Positions 8,068 to 15,489 of a stretch of 26,893 nt of DNA are shown in pieces. The stretch comes from DAOPJM01 sp035399665 (GTDB lineage: Bacteria; Bacillota; Clostridia; Christensenellales; CAG-138). Numbering within the stretch: position 1 is the stretch's first letter; every line of letters starts with the position of its first letter. Made by a program: the position numbers and the translations under genes. The notes beneath the pieces are model-generated. The model searched no databases and was not told the origin of the DNA. It saw only the letters and a list, made by a program, of their open reading frames with translations. Location: contig DAOPJM010000025.1 of NCBI GenBank assembly GCA_035399665.1, positions 1 through 26,893 on the forward strand, written 5' to 3'.

Positions 8068-8658
8068 ATGTCCGACATGACCGATGAACAGCTTACGGAA
8101 TTGACCAAGCAGCACGATGAAGCGGCGGCGGAGGAGCTCTACCACCGCTATTTCGGCTTGGTCTACGCAAGGGCGCGAGCTTACTATCTCATCGGCGCGG
8201 AGCAGAAGGACCTGATACAGGAGGGCATGGTAGGCCTCTTTAAGGCGGTTAACGACTATTCAGCGGAGCGCGGAGCGTTCAGAAGCTTTGCGGATCGCTG
8301 CATAACACGGCAGATGCTCACGGCCATCAAGAGCGCAACCCGCAAGAAGCATGGACCCTTGAACAGCTACATTTCGTTCAGCCGCCCACCCGTGGACGGG
8401 GAGCTTCAGCGCTCGCTTGAGGAGGTCTTGACAGATATGTACAACATTGACCCTGAGGATACCGTTATTAAGCGCGAGGCGCTCAACACCGTGCTGATGC
8501 GCGTGGAGAACGAGCTTTCCACCTATGAGAAGCAGGTTTTGCAGCTTTTCGTGGGCGGCAGCAGCTATGCCGAGATAGCGCAAAAGCTGCATCGTTCGCA
8601 AAAGTCGGTTGACAACGCCTTACAGCGAATAAAGCACAAGCTGGGCAAGCCCGATTAG
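8068..8658 (+). CDS. sigH: RNA polymerase sigma factor, sigma-H/sigma-30 family
   Basis: This is a 196-residue sigma-70 family factor. Region 2 has YHRYFGLVYARARAYY and DLIQEGMVGLFKAVNDY for core binding and -10 recognition. Region 4 is a helix-turn-helix (SSYAEIAQKLHRSQKSVDNA) ending in LQRIKHKLGK. The start ATG at 8068 lies 8 nt after AAGGA and just after the rlmB stop. Sequence, size and position after mrnC-rlmB match the stationary-phase/sporulation sigma-H of Bacilli and Clostridia. A link to sporulation in this organism is inferred from the family only. Confidence 0.9.
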   Translation: MSDMTDEQLTELTKQHDEAAAEELYHRYFGLVYARARAYYLIGAEQKDLIQEGMVGLFKAVNDYSAERGAFRSFADRCITRQMLTAIKSATRKKHGPLNSYISFSRPPVDGELQRSLEEVLTDMYNIDPEDTVIKREALNTVLMRVENELSTYEKQVLQLFVGGSSYAEIAQKLHRSQKSVDNALQRIKHKLGKPD

Positions 8659-8717
8659 GGGACGCTGCCCAAGCGCCGACAGGAACACTGCGGGCTTTGA
8701 AATCGTGTATGCCATGG

Positions 8718-8746
8718 TTGACAAAGCTCGAAAAATGGCTTATTAT
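8718..8746 (+). promoter_or_regulatory. Strong promoter of the BMC operon
   Basis: TTGACA (8718-8723), a 17-bp spacer and TATTAT (8741-8746). TTGACAA at 8718-8724 and its exact reverse complement TTGTCAA at 8758-8764 flank the promoter core and could be operator half-sites. The nearest plus-strand gene is the first DERA gene, which starts at 8780. Confidence 0.82.
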
Positions 8747-8779
8747 AAAAATCGATATTGTCAAGCAACGGAGGGTATG

Positions 8780-9634
8780 ATGGACAGTCAGCAGACCGAA
8801 AAACTTATAGCGGACGTAGTCGCGGAAGTGATGAAACGTTTGGGCTCCAACCCCGGCGCGCCCACAATTAACGAGCCTGCAAAGAACAATGGCTCACTTG
8901 CCAAATACATAGATCACACACTTTTGAAGCCTGAAGCGACCTTGGAGGACATCCGCAAGGTCTGCGATGAGGCGAAGAAATACAGTACCGCCAGCGTATG
9001 TGTGAATCCCTCGCGCATAGGCTTTGTCGCGGAGCAGCTAAAGGGCACAACAGTAGCTCCCTGCGTCGTGATAGGCTTCCCCTTAGGCGCGACCCTGCCG
9101 CAGATTAAGGCTGCGGAGGCGGCGGCCTGCATAGCTTTGGGCGCACGCGAGGTTGACATGGTTATCAACATCGGCGCGGTCAAGGACGGCGATTGGGAGA
9201 CGGTCAAGCGCGACATAGAGGCCGTGGTCAACGTCTCAAGGGGCAAGGCCAAGGTCAAGGTTATTCTTGAAACCTGCCTGCTCACCGATGAGGAGAAGGT
9301 CAAGGCCTGCCAGGTTTCCAAGCTTGCGGGAGCGGACTTCGTCAAGACAAGCACGGGCTTTTCTAAGGGCGGAGCCACAATCGAGGACGTCAGGCTTATG
9401 CGCCAGACCGTGGGCAGCTCCATGGGTGTCAAAGCTTCGGGCGGAGTGCGTACCCGTGAGGACGCCGAGGCCATGATAGCCGCGGGCGCATCGCGCATAG
9501 GCGCAAGCTCCACAAAGGCGATAGTCGAGGGCGAGTCCGTCAAGACCGCGCATTGTTTACACTGCGGCAACTGCACGAACGGCGGTTCATCCTGCCCGAC
9601 GGGCGTCGCCAAGCTGCGCAAGGAGCTGTATTGA
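8780..9634 (+). CDS. deoC: BMC-targeted deoxyribose-phosphate aldolase with Cys-rich tail
   Basis: DERA splits 2-deoxy-D-ribose 5-phosphate into glyceraldehyde 3-phosphate and acetaldehyde. This 284-residue protein starts with an amphipathic helix (residues 5-21, QTEKLIADVVAEVMKRL) typical of BMC encapsulation peptides, then a short linker. The aldolase barrel spans about residues 40-255, with IDHTLLKP, Asp126 in VDMVIN, the Schiff-base Lys189 in DFVKTSTGF and Lys218 in GVKASGGVRT. The tail (258-284) is unusual: Cys259, Cys262, Cys265 and Cys272-Pro, with His258 and His261. Ordinary DERA is about 220-250 residues. The second of two adjacent ATGs is chosen for its 5-nt distance from GGAGG. It is the first operon gene and overlaps pduL by TGATG. 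Confidence 0.94.
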   Translation: MDSQQTEKLIADVVAEVMKRLGSNPGAPTINEPAKNNGSLAKYIDHTLLKPEATLEDIRKVCDEAKKYSTASVCVNPSRIGFVAEQLKGTTVAPCVVIGFPLGATLPQIKAAEAAACIALGAREVDMVINIGAVKDGDWETVKRDIEAVVNVSRGKAKVKVILETCLLTDEEKVKACQVSKLAGADFVKTSTGFSKGGATIEDVRLMRQTVGSSMGVKASGGVRTREDAEAMIAAGASRIGASSTKAIVEGESVKTAHCLHCGNCTNGGSSCPTGVAKLRKELY

Positions 9635-10548
9635 TGGAATTATCGGCGGATCAGGTACGTTGGACGGTCGAGACCGCCCTCTTGGAGCAGCTTGCTGCAA
9701 GGGGTGAGTTTTTCGTACCCGTATCGTCCTCAAACCGCCATGTGCATCTCTCACGCCAAGACTGCGACAAGCTGTTTGGAGTGGGATATGAATTGAGCTG
9801 TCTAAAGCCCATACGCCAGCCCGGGCAGTACGCCTGCCGTGAGCAGGTCACCTTGAAAGGCCCCAAGGGTGAGATGACGCTTCGCGTTGTAGGCCCCTTG
9901 CGCGTGGAAACTCAGGTCGAGCTTTCAGTCAGTGACTGCATCAAGCTCGGAATACCTAAGGTGCTGCGCATGTCGGGCGACACGAAGGGATCTCCCGGGG
10001 CGCAGATAATAAGCAAAAACGCTTCGATTATGATAGATCACGGCGTGATTGTGGCGGCAAGGCATATGCACCTCACAGAGGAGCAGGGCAGGCTTTACGG
10101 GCTTGAGAACGACGACGTTGTCAAGCTGGTTGTGGAAGGCGAGCGTGCTCTCGTGTTCGACAATGTGATAGTACGCTGCGGCAATAAGCATATGCTTGAG
10201 GCCCACATCGACGTGGAGGAGGCGAACGCCGCCATGCTCAGACCCAATGCTATATGCCGCATAATCAAGCAAGGAGGAAGTCCAATGCAGCAAACGAACG
10301 GCGGCACAGGCCGCGTGTACGGCAATACTCCTCCCGCAAAGGACGCGCCTGTTTGGGCGCTTGCGGGTGTGATAAACGAGCGCAGCACAAGGGGCGCCAT
10401 GCCGGAGCCAAAGAAGAAGTACCTGCTCACCGAGGCGGAGGTCATCGAGGCTTACAGGAACGGCGCACACAGCCTTGACGTTTGCGGCAAGGTAGTGACG
10501 CCTTTGGCCAAGGACAGAGCCAAGCAGTTCGGAATAGAACTCATATAA
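9634..10548 (+). CDS. pduL: BMC phosphotransacylase PduL with C-terminal extension
   Basis: PduL converts acetyl-CoA and phosphate to acetyl phosphate and CoA, recycling CoA inside the compartment. In this 304-residue protein an N-terminal amphipathic helix (about residues 4-22) looks like an encapsulation peptide. The zinc-site motifs are NRHVHLS (His36, His38), ARHMHLT (His144, His146) and MLEAHIDVEEAN (His191). Residues 218-304 form an extension not needed for the family fold, ending in KKKYLLTEAEVIEAYRNGA and KVVTPLAKDRAKQFGIELI. That pattern recalls the TEA...TP-A+---GI segment at the N-terminus of EutT/EutQ-type proteins (resemblance only). A strong internal ribosome binding site precedes Met218. 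Start: AGGAG 8 nt upstream. Confidence 0.93.
   Translation: MELSADQVRWTVETALLEQLAARGEFFVPVSSSNRHVHLSRQDCDKLFGVGYELSCLKPIRQPGQYACREQVTLKGPKGEMTLRVVGPLRVETQVELSVSDCIKLGIPKVLRMSGDTKGSPGAQIISKNASIMIDHGVIVAARHMHLTEEQGRLYGLENDDVVKLVVEGERALVFDNVIVRCGNKHMLEAHIDVEEANAAMLRPNAICRIIKQGGSPMQQTNGGTGRVYGNTPPAKDAPVWALAGVINERSTRGAMPEPKKKYLLTEAEVIEAYRNGAHSLDVCGKVVTPLAKDRAKQFGIELI
10271..10287 (+). promoter_or_regulatory. Internal ribosome binding site and in-frame ATG within pduL
   Basis: AAGGAGG (10271-10277) is followed after 7 nt by an in-frame ATG (10285). It is at least as good as the sites that start the operon's genes. It would allow a separate 87-residue protein identical to the PduL C-terminal module. 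Confidence 0.6.
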
Positions 10549-10558
10549 GGGGGGCAGT

Positions 10559-10864
10559 ATGGTAATCGGCAGAGTAAGAGGCACGGTGGTCAGCACCGAG
10601 AAATCCCCCAAGTTGTCAGGCTTAAAGCTGCTCGTGGTTATCCCCATCGACCTTGACAGCTTCGAGGAGAAGGGTATGCCGATGGTCTGCATCGACACGG
10701 TCGGCGCGGGTGAAGGCGAGGTCGTGATGTGCGTTGCGGGCAGCTCCGCAAGACAGACCGAGAGAACGAAGGACATGCCCTGCGACAATGGCATTGTGGC
10801 GATAATCGACCATATTGACCTTAGGGGCAAGCGCATATACGAGAAGTTTCCCAAGGAGGTATAA
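10559..10864 (+). CDS. BMC pentameric vertex protein (BMC-P, EutN/CcmL family), copy 1
   Basis: This 101-residue shell protein forms pentamers that cap the vertices of the polyhedral shell. The family pattern is clear: MVIGRVRGTVVSTEKSPKL at the N-terminus, LKLLVVIPID, VCIDTVGAGEGEVVMCVAGS and a C-terminal IVAIIDHIDL strand. It starts after GGGGGG with a 4-nt gap and lies 10 bp after pduL. It differs from the other two BMC-P proteins of the operon, so the three are old paralogues. Confidence 0.94.
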   Translation: MVIGRVRGTVVSTEKSPKLSGLKLLVVIPIDLDSFEEKGMPMVCIDTVGAGEGEVVMCVAGSSARQTERTKDMPCDNGIVAIIDHIDLRGKRIYEKFPKEV

Positions 10865-10870
10865 GCTCTT

Positions 10871-12397
10871 ATGGCATTGACTGAGGAAGAAATCAGAAGA
10901 TTGACCGAGGAAGTAACAAGGTCGCTTGCCGGCGGCGCGTCAAACGGCGCGGCGGAACAAAGACCCGCGTATACACGCGAGACAAAACCGCAAAGACCGA
11001 TTTATACCGCCGAGACCAAGTCCGAGCATGCTCCGAACAGGAAGGCACAGTCCTTCAATACCTATGCGGGCGCGGGTATGTCGGGTTGGCTGTGCGACAC
11101 CGCCGAGGAAGCGGTGGACGCCGCGATGAAGGGATTTGAGGCCTTGAGTGACATGACCTTGCAGCAGCGCGGGGAGCTTATCGCCGCAATGCGCAAGGCG
11201 GGGCATGACAACGCTGAGAAGCTTGCGCGCATGGCGCATGAGGAGACAGGCTACGGTCATGTAGAACATAAGATTAAGAAGAATTTGCTCGCGGCGGACT
11301 TAACCCCCGGCATAGAGGATTTGCACCCTGTGGCTTACACAGGCGACGCGGGATTGACGCTGGTTGAGCAGGCTCCGTTCGGGGTCATAGGCTCCATCAC
11401 TCCTTCCACGAATCCGACCGCGACAGTCATAAACAACTCTATATCCATGATAGCGGCGGGCAACGCCGTGGTATTCAACCCGCATCCGGCCGCAAAGCGC
11501 GCCTCACAGGAGGCCATGCGTGTGCTGAACGAGGCGATAGTCAGGGCGGGCGGCCCTAAGTGGCTCATCACCACTGTAAAGGAGCCGACGCTTGAGAGCG
11601 GCGGGATAATCATGAATCATCCCGAGATACACCTTTTGTCCATCACGGGCGGAGAAGCTGTTGTTGCCGCCGCCATGAAGACCTCCAAGAGGGTCGTCGC
11701 GGCAGGCCCCGGAAATCCCCCCGTCATAGTGGATGACACGGCCGTGCTGCCGCAGGCCGCAAGGGACATAGTCGAGGGCTGCGGCTACGACAACAACGTC
11801 CTTTGCGTCGCCGAAAAGGAGGTTTTCGCCTTCGACAGCATCTTTGACGAGCTTATGCGCCTCATGCAGGCGGAGGGCGCGTTCAGAGTCAGCGGCGAGG
11901 ACATAGACAAGATAGTCAAGACCGTGCTTATTCCCAAGGGCGACAAGCACGTTATCAACCGCAAGTATGTCGGCAGGGACGCCGCTGTCATACTCAGGGA
12001 TTCTGGCGTGAAGTTCACGGGCGATCCCAAGATAGTCATAGCCGAGGTTCCAAAGGGGCACCCCTTCATCGAGACCGAGATGCTCATGCCCGTGCTGGGC
12101 TGTTGCAGGGTGCATGACATCGACGAGGCGGTCGAGGAGGCTTTCCGCGCCGAGCATGGCTGCAAGCACAGCGCGCTCATACACTCCACAAACGTGAAGA
12201 ATATGAGCAAGGCGGCAAGGCGCATGAACACGACGATATTCGTCAAGAACGCGCCCTCCTACGCGGGCTTGGGCTTTGGCGGCGAGGGCTTCCCCACGTT
12301 GACCATAGCGACGCCGACGGGCGAGGGCTTGACCAGCGCAAGAACCTTTACAAGGCTCCGCCGCTGTGTGCTGTACGGTGATTTTAGGATAGTGTAA
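10871..12397 (+). CDS. pduP: CoA-acylating aldehyde dehydrogenase of the BMC
   Basis: This PduP/EutE-type enzyme oxidises acetaldehyde from DERA to acetyl-CoA with NAD+. The 508-residue protein begins with an encapsulation-type helix (ALTEEEIRRLTEEVTRSLAG), then a variable linker with a doubled YTRETK/YTAETK motif. The catalytic domain has FGVIGSITPSTNPT (cofactor binding), ITGGEAVV, AGPGNPPVIVD and the nucleophile Cys312 in YDNNVLCVAE. AAGGAGG lies 11 nt before the ATG, inside the end of the preceding BMC-P gene. The symbol reflects family; substrate preference for acetaldehyde over propionaldehyde is inferred from the adjacent DERA. Confidence 0.94.
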   Translation: MALTEEEIRRLTEEVTRSLAGGASNGAAEQRPAYTRETKPQRPIYTAETKSEHAPNRKAQSFNTYAGAGMSGWLCDTAEEAVDAAMKGFEALSDMTLQQRGELIAAMRKAGHDNAEKLARMAHEETGYGHVEHKIKKNLLAADLTPGIEDLHPVAYTGDAGLTLVEQAPFGVIGSITPSTNPTATVINNSISMIAAGNAVVFNPHPAAKRASQEAMRVLNEAIVRAGGPKWLITTVKEPTLESGGIIMNHPEIHLLSITGGEAVVAAAMKTSKRVVAAGPGNPPVIVDDTAVLPQAARDIVEGCGYDNNVLCVAEKEVFAFDSIFDELMRLMQAEGAFRVSGEDIDKIVKTVLIPKGDKHVINRKYVGRDAAVILRDSGVKFTGDPKIVIAEVPKGHPFIETEMLMPVLGCCRVHDIDEAVEEAFRAEHGCKHSALIHSTNVKNMSKAARRMNTTIFVKNAPSYAGLGFGGEGFPTLTIATPTGEGLTSARTFTRLRRCVLYGDFRIV

Positions 12398-12406
12398 AGG
12401 AGCGGC

Positions 12407-13732
12407 ATGGCAAAGGGCGTCATACAGGATAGGGTTAGGGACGCGGGCGTCGTCGGCGCGGGCGGCGCGGGCTTTCCTACGCATGTAAAGCTCAACGCAA
12501 GCTGCGACACGGTGATAGCCAACGGCGCGGAGTGCGAGCCGCTGCTGCGCGTGGATCAGCAGCTTATGGAGCTTGAGGCGGAGCGCATTGTCAGGGGTCT
12601 GTCCCTTGCCATGGAAGCCGTGGGCGCAAAGCGCGGCGTTGTCGCCACCAAGTCGCACTATGAGGGCGCGGTCAAGGCTTTGAGCGCCGTGATCCCCAAG
12701 TATGAGGGGGTAGAGCTTCACACAATGAAAAGCTACTATCCTGCCGGCGATGAGAAGTCGCTCATATATGAGGTGACGCATAGAGTCGTTCCGACAGGCA
12801 AGCTGCCTTCGGACGTGGGCGTTGTAGTGTGCAATGTCAACTCGCTTTTGAACATCGCCAAGGCCATGGATGGCGAACCCGTAACCCATAAGTTTGTGAC
12901 CGTGACAGGCGCGGTCAAGACCCCGATGACCATGGAAGTCCCCTTGGGGACCTGCTCGGGGGTACTCCTAAAGGCCGCGGGCGCGCCCGCCGACCTCTCC
13001 GACTATGTCCTGTTGATAGGCGGTCCGTGCATGGGGAAGATATCCACATCGCTCACCGTACCCATCACCAAGACCACGGGAGGGCTTGTGCTGCTTCCAA
13101 AGAGCAGCGCGTATGTCATGGGGCGCAGGCAGAATCCGCAAAGCATGCTCAAGATGGCGCGTTCGGTCTGCTGCCAATGCTCAAGATGCACGCAGATGTG
13201 TCCAAGAAACAGTTTAGGTCTGAACGTTCAGCCGCACAAGGCGATGCGGGCAATGGCTCAGGGGAACGGCAAGCTCATAGGCGACCCCAACACCGTGTTG
13301 GGCTGCTGCTCATGCAGACTTTGCACCACCTTTGCCTGCGAGTTCGGGCTTGACCCTTCAGGCGTCATGGCGATGCTCAAGGACGAGTTTGCAAGGCAGG
13401 GCATAAGACCCGGACCAGAGGCGCAGATAAGGCCCGACCCCGCGCACGATTTGAAACGAGTTCCGACGGAGCGGCTTATAGCAAGGCTCGGTCTTAACGA
13501 ATACAATGTCTCCGCGCCTATGACGCAAGCGATAGAGGTCAAGCGCGTCACGCTCCTGCTGCGTCAGCACATAGGGGCGCCGTCCGAGCCTGTGGTAATG
13601 GAGGGGCAGTATGTAAGCACCGGCGACCTTGTCGCCATGATACCGCAGGGTAAGCTTGGCGCGAACCTCCACGCTTCCATAGACGGCAGGGTGGTCAGGG
13701 TGAGCGCGGACAGCATAGAATTGGAGGCTTAA
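12407..13732 (+). CDS. pduS: PduS-type NADH-oxidising Fe-S flavoprotein
   Basis: PduS is an RnfC-like BMC protein that takes electrons from NADH through flavin to Fe-S clusters. In 441 residues it shows a glycine-rich nucleotide site (VVGAGGAGFPTHVKL, residues 15-29) and CDTVIANGAECEPLL. It also has two ferredoxin motifs, C255/256-x-C258-x2-C261-x3-C265-P and C300/301-x-C303-x2-C306-x4-C311, and a C-terminal sandwich-hybrid region. AAAGGAG lies 4-5 nt before the ATG. It is immediately followed by a PduT-like shell gene, its usual partner, which suggests electron transfer across the shell. In Pdu systems it has been linked to cobalamin reduction, but no B12 enzyme is in this operon. Confidence 0.92.
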   Translation: MAKGVIQDRVRDAGVVGAGGAGFPTHVKLNASCDTVIANGAECEPLLRVDQQLMELEAERIVRGLSLAMEAVGAKRGVVATKSHYEGAVKALSAVIPKYEGVELHTMKSYYPAGDEKSLIYEVTHRVVPTGKLPSDVGVVVCNVNSLLNIAKAMDGEPVTHKFVTVTGAVKTPMTMEVPLGTCSGVLLKAAGAPADLSDYVLLIGGPCMGKISTSLTVPITKTTGGLVLLPKSSAYVMGRRQNPQSMLKMARSVCCQCSRCTQMCPRNSLGLNVQPHKAMRAMAQGNGKLIGDPNTVLGCCSCRLCTTFACEFGLDPSGVMAMLKDEFARQGIRPGPEAQIRPDPAHDLKRVPTERLIARLGLNEYNVSAPMTQAIEVKRVTLLLRQHIGAPSEPVVMEGQYVSTGDLVAMIPQGKLGANLHASIDGRVVRVSADSIELEA

Positions 13733-13736
13733 AACC

Positions 13737-14282
13737 ATGTACGCATTAGGTATGATCGAGACTCTGTCCATCCCCTCCGGAATAGAGGCGGGGGACGCCA
13801 TGCTCAAAGCGGCGAACGTGAGCTTGGTTTTCGCGCAGGTGATATGCGCTGGCAAGTACACGGTCTGCATCTCGGGCGAGGTGGCGGCGGTGCGTGCCGG
13901 TGTAGAGGCGGGCAAGACCACAGCGGACATGACCTTGGTGGACAGCTTCGTCATCCCCAACGTGCATGAAAAGGTCATCGAGGCCATCAACGCCGCGACG
14001 CAGATAGAGCATGTTTCCGCCGTGGGTATAATCGAGACCTTCTCCCTGTCAAGCGCGGTTGTCGCCGCGGATATCTCCGTCAAGGCCGCCGAGGTGGAGC
14101 TTATAGAGGTGCGTTTGGGACGCGGAATGGGCGGCAAGTCGTTCGTGCTAATGACGGGCGAGGTTGCGGCGGTCAAGGCTTCGTGCCAGGCGGTCGAGGT
14201 AAACGAGGAGCTTTCGGGCATGTTGGCAAGGATAATAGTCATTCCTTCGCCGCATCCCGATCTCATAAACGCGCTGCTGTAA
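13737..14282 (+). CDS. pduT: Tandem-domain shell trimer (BMC-T, PduT-like) with pore cysteine
   Basis: This 181-residue protein has two BMC domains in a row: residues 1-90 (MYALGMIETLSIPSGIEAGD, SGEVAAVRAGVEAG) and 95-181 (AVGIIETFSLSSAVVAADIS, TGEVAAVKASCQA, VIPSPHPDL). Trimers fill a hexagonal tile. QVICAGK places Cys37 where PduT has its pore-lining cysteine (KTICPGK), which coordinates a [4Fe-4S] cluster at the threefold axis. The gene starts 4 bp after pduS, so a PduS-PduT electron relay is likely. The cluster is inferred from the aligned cysteine and the context. Confidence 0.92.
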   Translation: MYALGMIETLSIPSGIEAGDAMLKAANVSLVFAQVICAGKYTVCISGEVAAVRAGVEAGKTTADMTLVDSFVIPNVHEKVIEAINAATQIEHVSAVGIIETFSLSSAVVAADISVKAAEVELIEVRLGRGMGGKSFVLMTGEVAAVKASCQAVEVNEELSGMLARIIVIPSPHPDLINALL

Positions 14283-14338
14283 GGCGGGCGCGGGTGCAAT
14301 AATCAGCGATTAAAGTATAAAGAAAAAGGAGAACAACG

Positions 14339-14617
14339 ATGAAGGAAGCATTGGGTATGGTCGAAACCAGAGGACTGATCGGAGCTATCGAAGCCGCTGA
14401 CGCCATGGTAAAAGCCGCAAACGTGAGGCTGGCAGGCAAGGAGCAGATCGGCAGCGGTCTTGTTACCGTTATGGTCAGGGGCGACGTCGGAGCGGTCAAG
14501 GCGGCGGTAGAGGCCGGCAGCGCGGCAGCGTCCAGAGTGGGCGAGCTGTACGGAGCGCACGTCATTCCTCGTCCTCATACGGACGTTGAGGGCATCGTTC
14601 CCCAAGTCAAGGAATAA
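14339..14617 (+). CDS. pduA: BMC-H hexameric shell protein, copy 1
   Basis: This 92-residue single-BMC-domain protein forms the hexameric facet tiles. Landmarks are ALGMVETRGLIGAIEAADAM, MVKAANVRL, the pore loop KEQIGSGL, VRGDVGAVKAAVEAG and HVIPRPHTDVE. The pore sequence is the polar KIGSG type of PduA/CcmK-like hexamers. AAAGGAG precedes the ATG. It is very similar to the copy at 14898-15176, and a BMC-P gene lies between them, so a BMC-H/BMC-P pair was probably duplicated. The symbol is by family. Confidence 0.95.
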   Translation: MKEALGMVETRGLIGAIEAADAMVKAANVRLAGKEQIGSGLVTVMVRGDVGAVKAAVEAGSAAASRVGELYGAHVIPRPHTDVEGIVPQVKE

Positions 14618-14620
14618 GAC

Positions 14621-14887
14621 ATGTTTACGGGCAGGGTAGAGGGCACGGTGGTCGCGACCGAGAAGGACGCGGGACTGCTGGGTATCAAGCTCTTGCTTGT
14701 TCGCGTCATCGAGAACGGCAAGGACAAGGATCTCATAGTCGCGACGGACGCCACAAAACAGGCGGGCGTCGGTGATTTCGTGACCCTCGAAAGCTCTAAA
14801 GAGGCTTCTCTGCTGCACAGGGACAGGCTTTGCCCGTCCGACGCCGCGATAAGCGGTTTCATAGACGACTATCACGAAGAACTTTAG
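14621..14887 (+). CDS. BMC pentameric vertex protein (BMC-P), copy 2
   Basis: This 88-residue EutN/CcmL-family protein shows MFTGRVEGTVVATEKDAGL, IKLLLVRVIENGK, IVATDATKQAGVGDFVTL and a terminal ISGFIDDYHEEL strand. It is 3 bp after BMC-H copy 1. Shell vertices need only a few pentamers, so three BMC-P genes in one operon suggest mixed or condition-specific vertices. Confidence 0.93.
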   Translation: MFTGRVEGTVVATEKDAGLLGIKLLLVRVIENGKDKDLIVATDATKQAGVGDFVTLESSKEASLLHRDRLCPSDAAISGFIDDYHEEL

Positions 14888-14897
14888 GGAGGAAACA

Positions 14898-15176
14898 ATG
14901 GAAAAGCAAGCATTGGGCATGGTCGAGACCAGAGGTCTCATCGGCGCGATCGAGGCTGCGGACGCCATGGTAAAAGCGGCTAACGTCAAGCTCATCGGCA
15001 AGGAAAAGATTGGCAGCGGACTCGTCACCGTCATGGTGAGGGGCGATGTCGGAGCGGTGAAGGCTTCCGTGGAAGCCGGCAGCGCGGCGGCGTCCCGAGT
15101 TGGCGAGCTGTATGGCGCGCACGTCATTCCCCGTCCTCACGACGACGTCGAAGGCATTCTGCCCACGATGGAATAA
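14898..15176 (+). CDS. pduA: BMC-H hexameric shell protein, copy 2
   Basis: This 92-residue BMC-H differs from copy 1 by roughly ten substitutions by eye (for example VKLIGKEKIG against VRLAGKEQIG, and HDDVEGILPTME at the end). The pore loop KEKIGSGL adds a lysine next to the pore motif. AGGGAGG lies 6 nt before the ATG. Mixed hexamers or tiles with the first copy are plausible. Confidence 0.95.
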   Translation: MEKQALGMVETRGLIGAIEAADAMVKAANVKLIGKEKIGSGLVTVMVRGDVGAVKASVEAGSAAASRVGELYGAHVIPRPHDDVEGILPTME

Positions 15177-15182
15177 CGCCGC

Positions 15183-15476
15183 ATGAAGCTTGCGCGCGTT
15201 GTCGGCAATGTCGTGTCCACCATCAAGGAGGGCAGTCATTACGGCAAGAAAATGCTTATAGTGGAATACCTTGACGCGGAGGGAAACCCCAAGGGTGCGC
15301 GCAGGGTCGCTCTGGATTGCGTTGACGCGGGGATAGGCGACGTCGTCATAGTCAACACCTCGGGCGGCTGCTGCAACCTGCTCTTTGAGGATAAAAACCT
15401 TGTCCTGAACGAGGCCGTCTGCGGAGTTGTTGACCACTATACCATTGGCGAACAGGTTTTCACGGGACATAAATGA
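15183..15476 (+). CDS. BMC pentameric vertex protein (BMC-P), copy 3
   Basis: This 97-residue EutN/CcmL-family protein has MKLARVVGNVVSTIKEGSH, KKMLIVEYLD, VALDCVDAGIGDVVIVNTSG and AVCGVVDHYTIG. It is the most standard of the three vertex proteins in its TSGG loop. It lies 6 bp after BMC-H copy 2 and shortly before the second DERA gene. Confidence 0.94.
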   Translation: MKLARVVGNVVSTIKEGSHYGKKMLIVEYLDAEGNPKGARRVALDCVDAGIGDVVIVNTSGGCCNLLFEDKNLVLNEAVCGVVDHYTIGEQVFTGHK

Positions 15477-15489
15477 TGCGAGGGACAAT

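Noticed and set aside
11504..12889. Long minus-strand open frame (461 codons) opposite the aldehyde dehydrogenase and pduS genes
   Set aside because: It is the antisense shadow of two clear genes in high-GC DNA. It has no ribosome binding site and no recognisable domain.
12407..13732. Rnf complex subunit RnfC
   Set aside because: The sequence type is related, but the gene lies within a BMC operon next to a PduT-like gene and no other Rnf subunit is present, so PduS is the better call.
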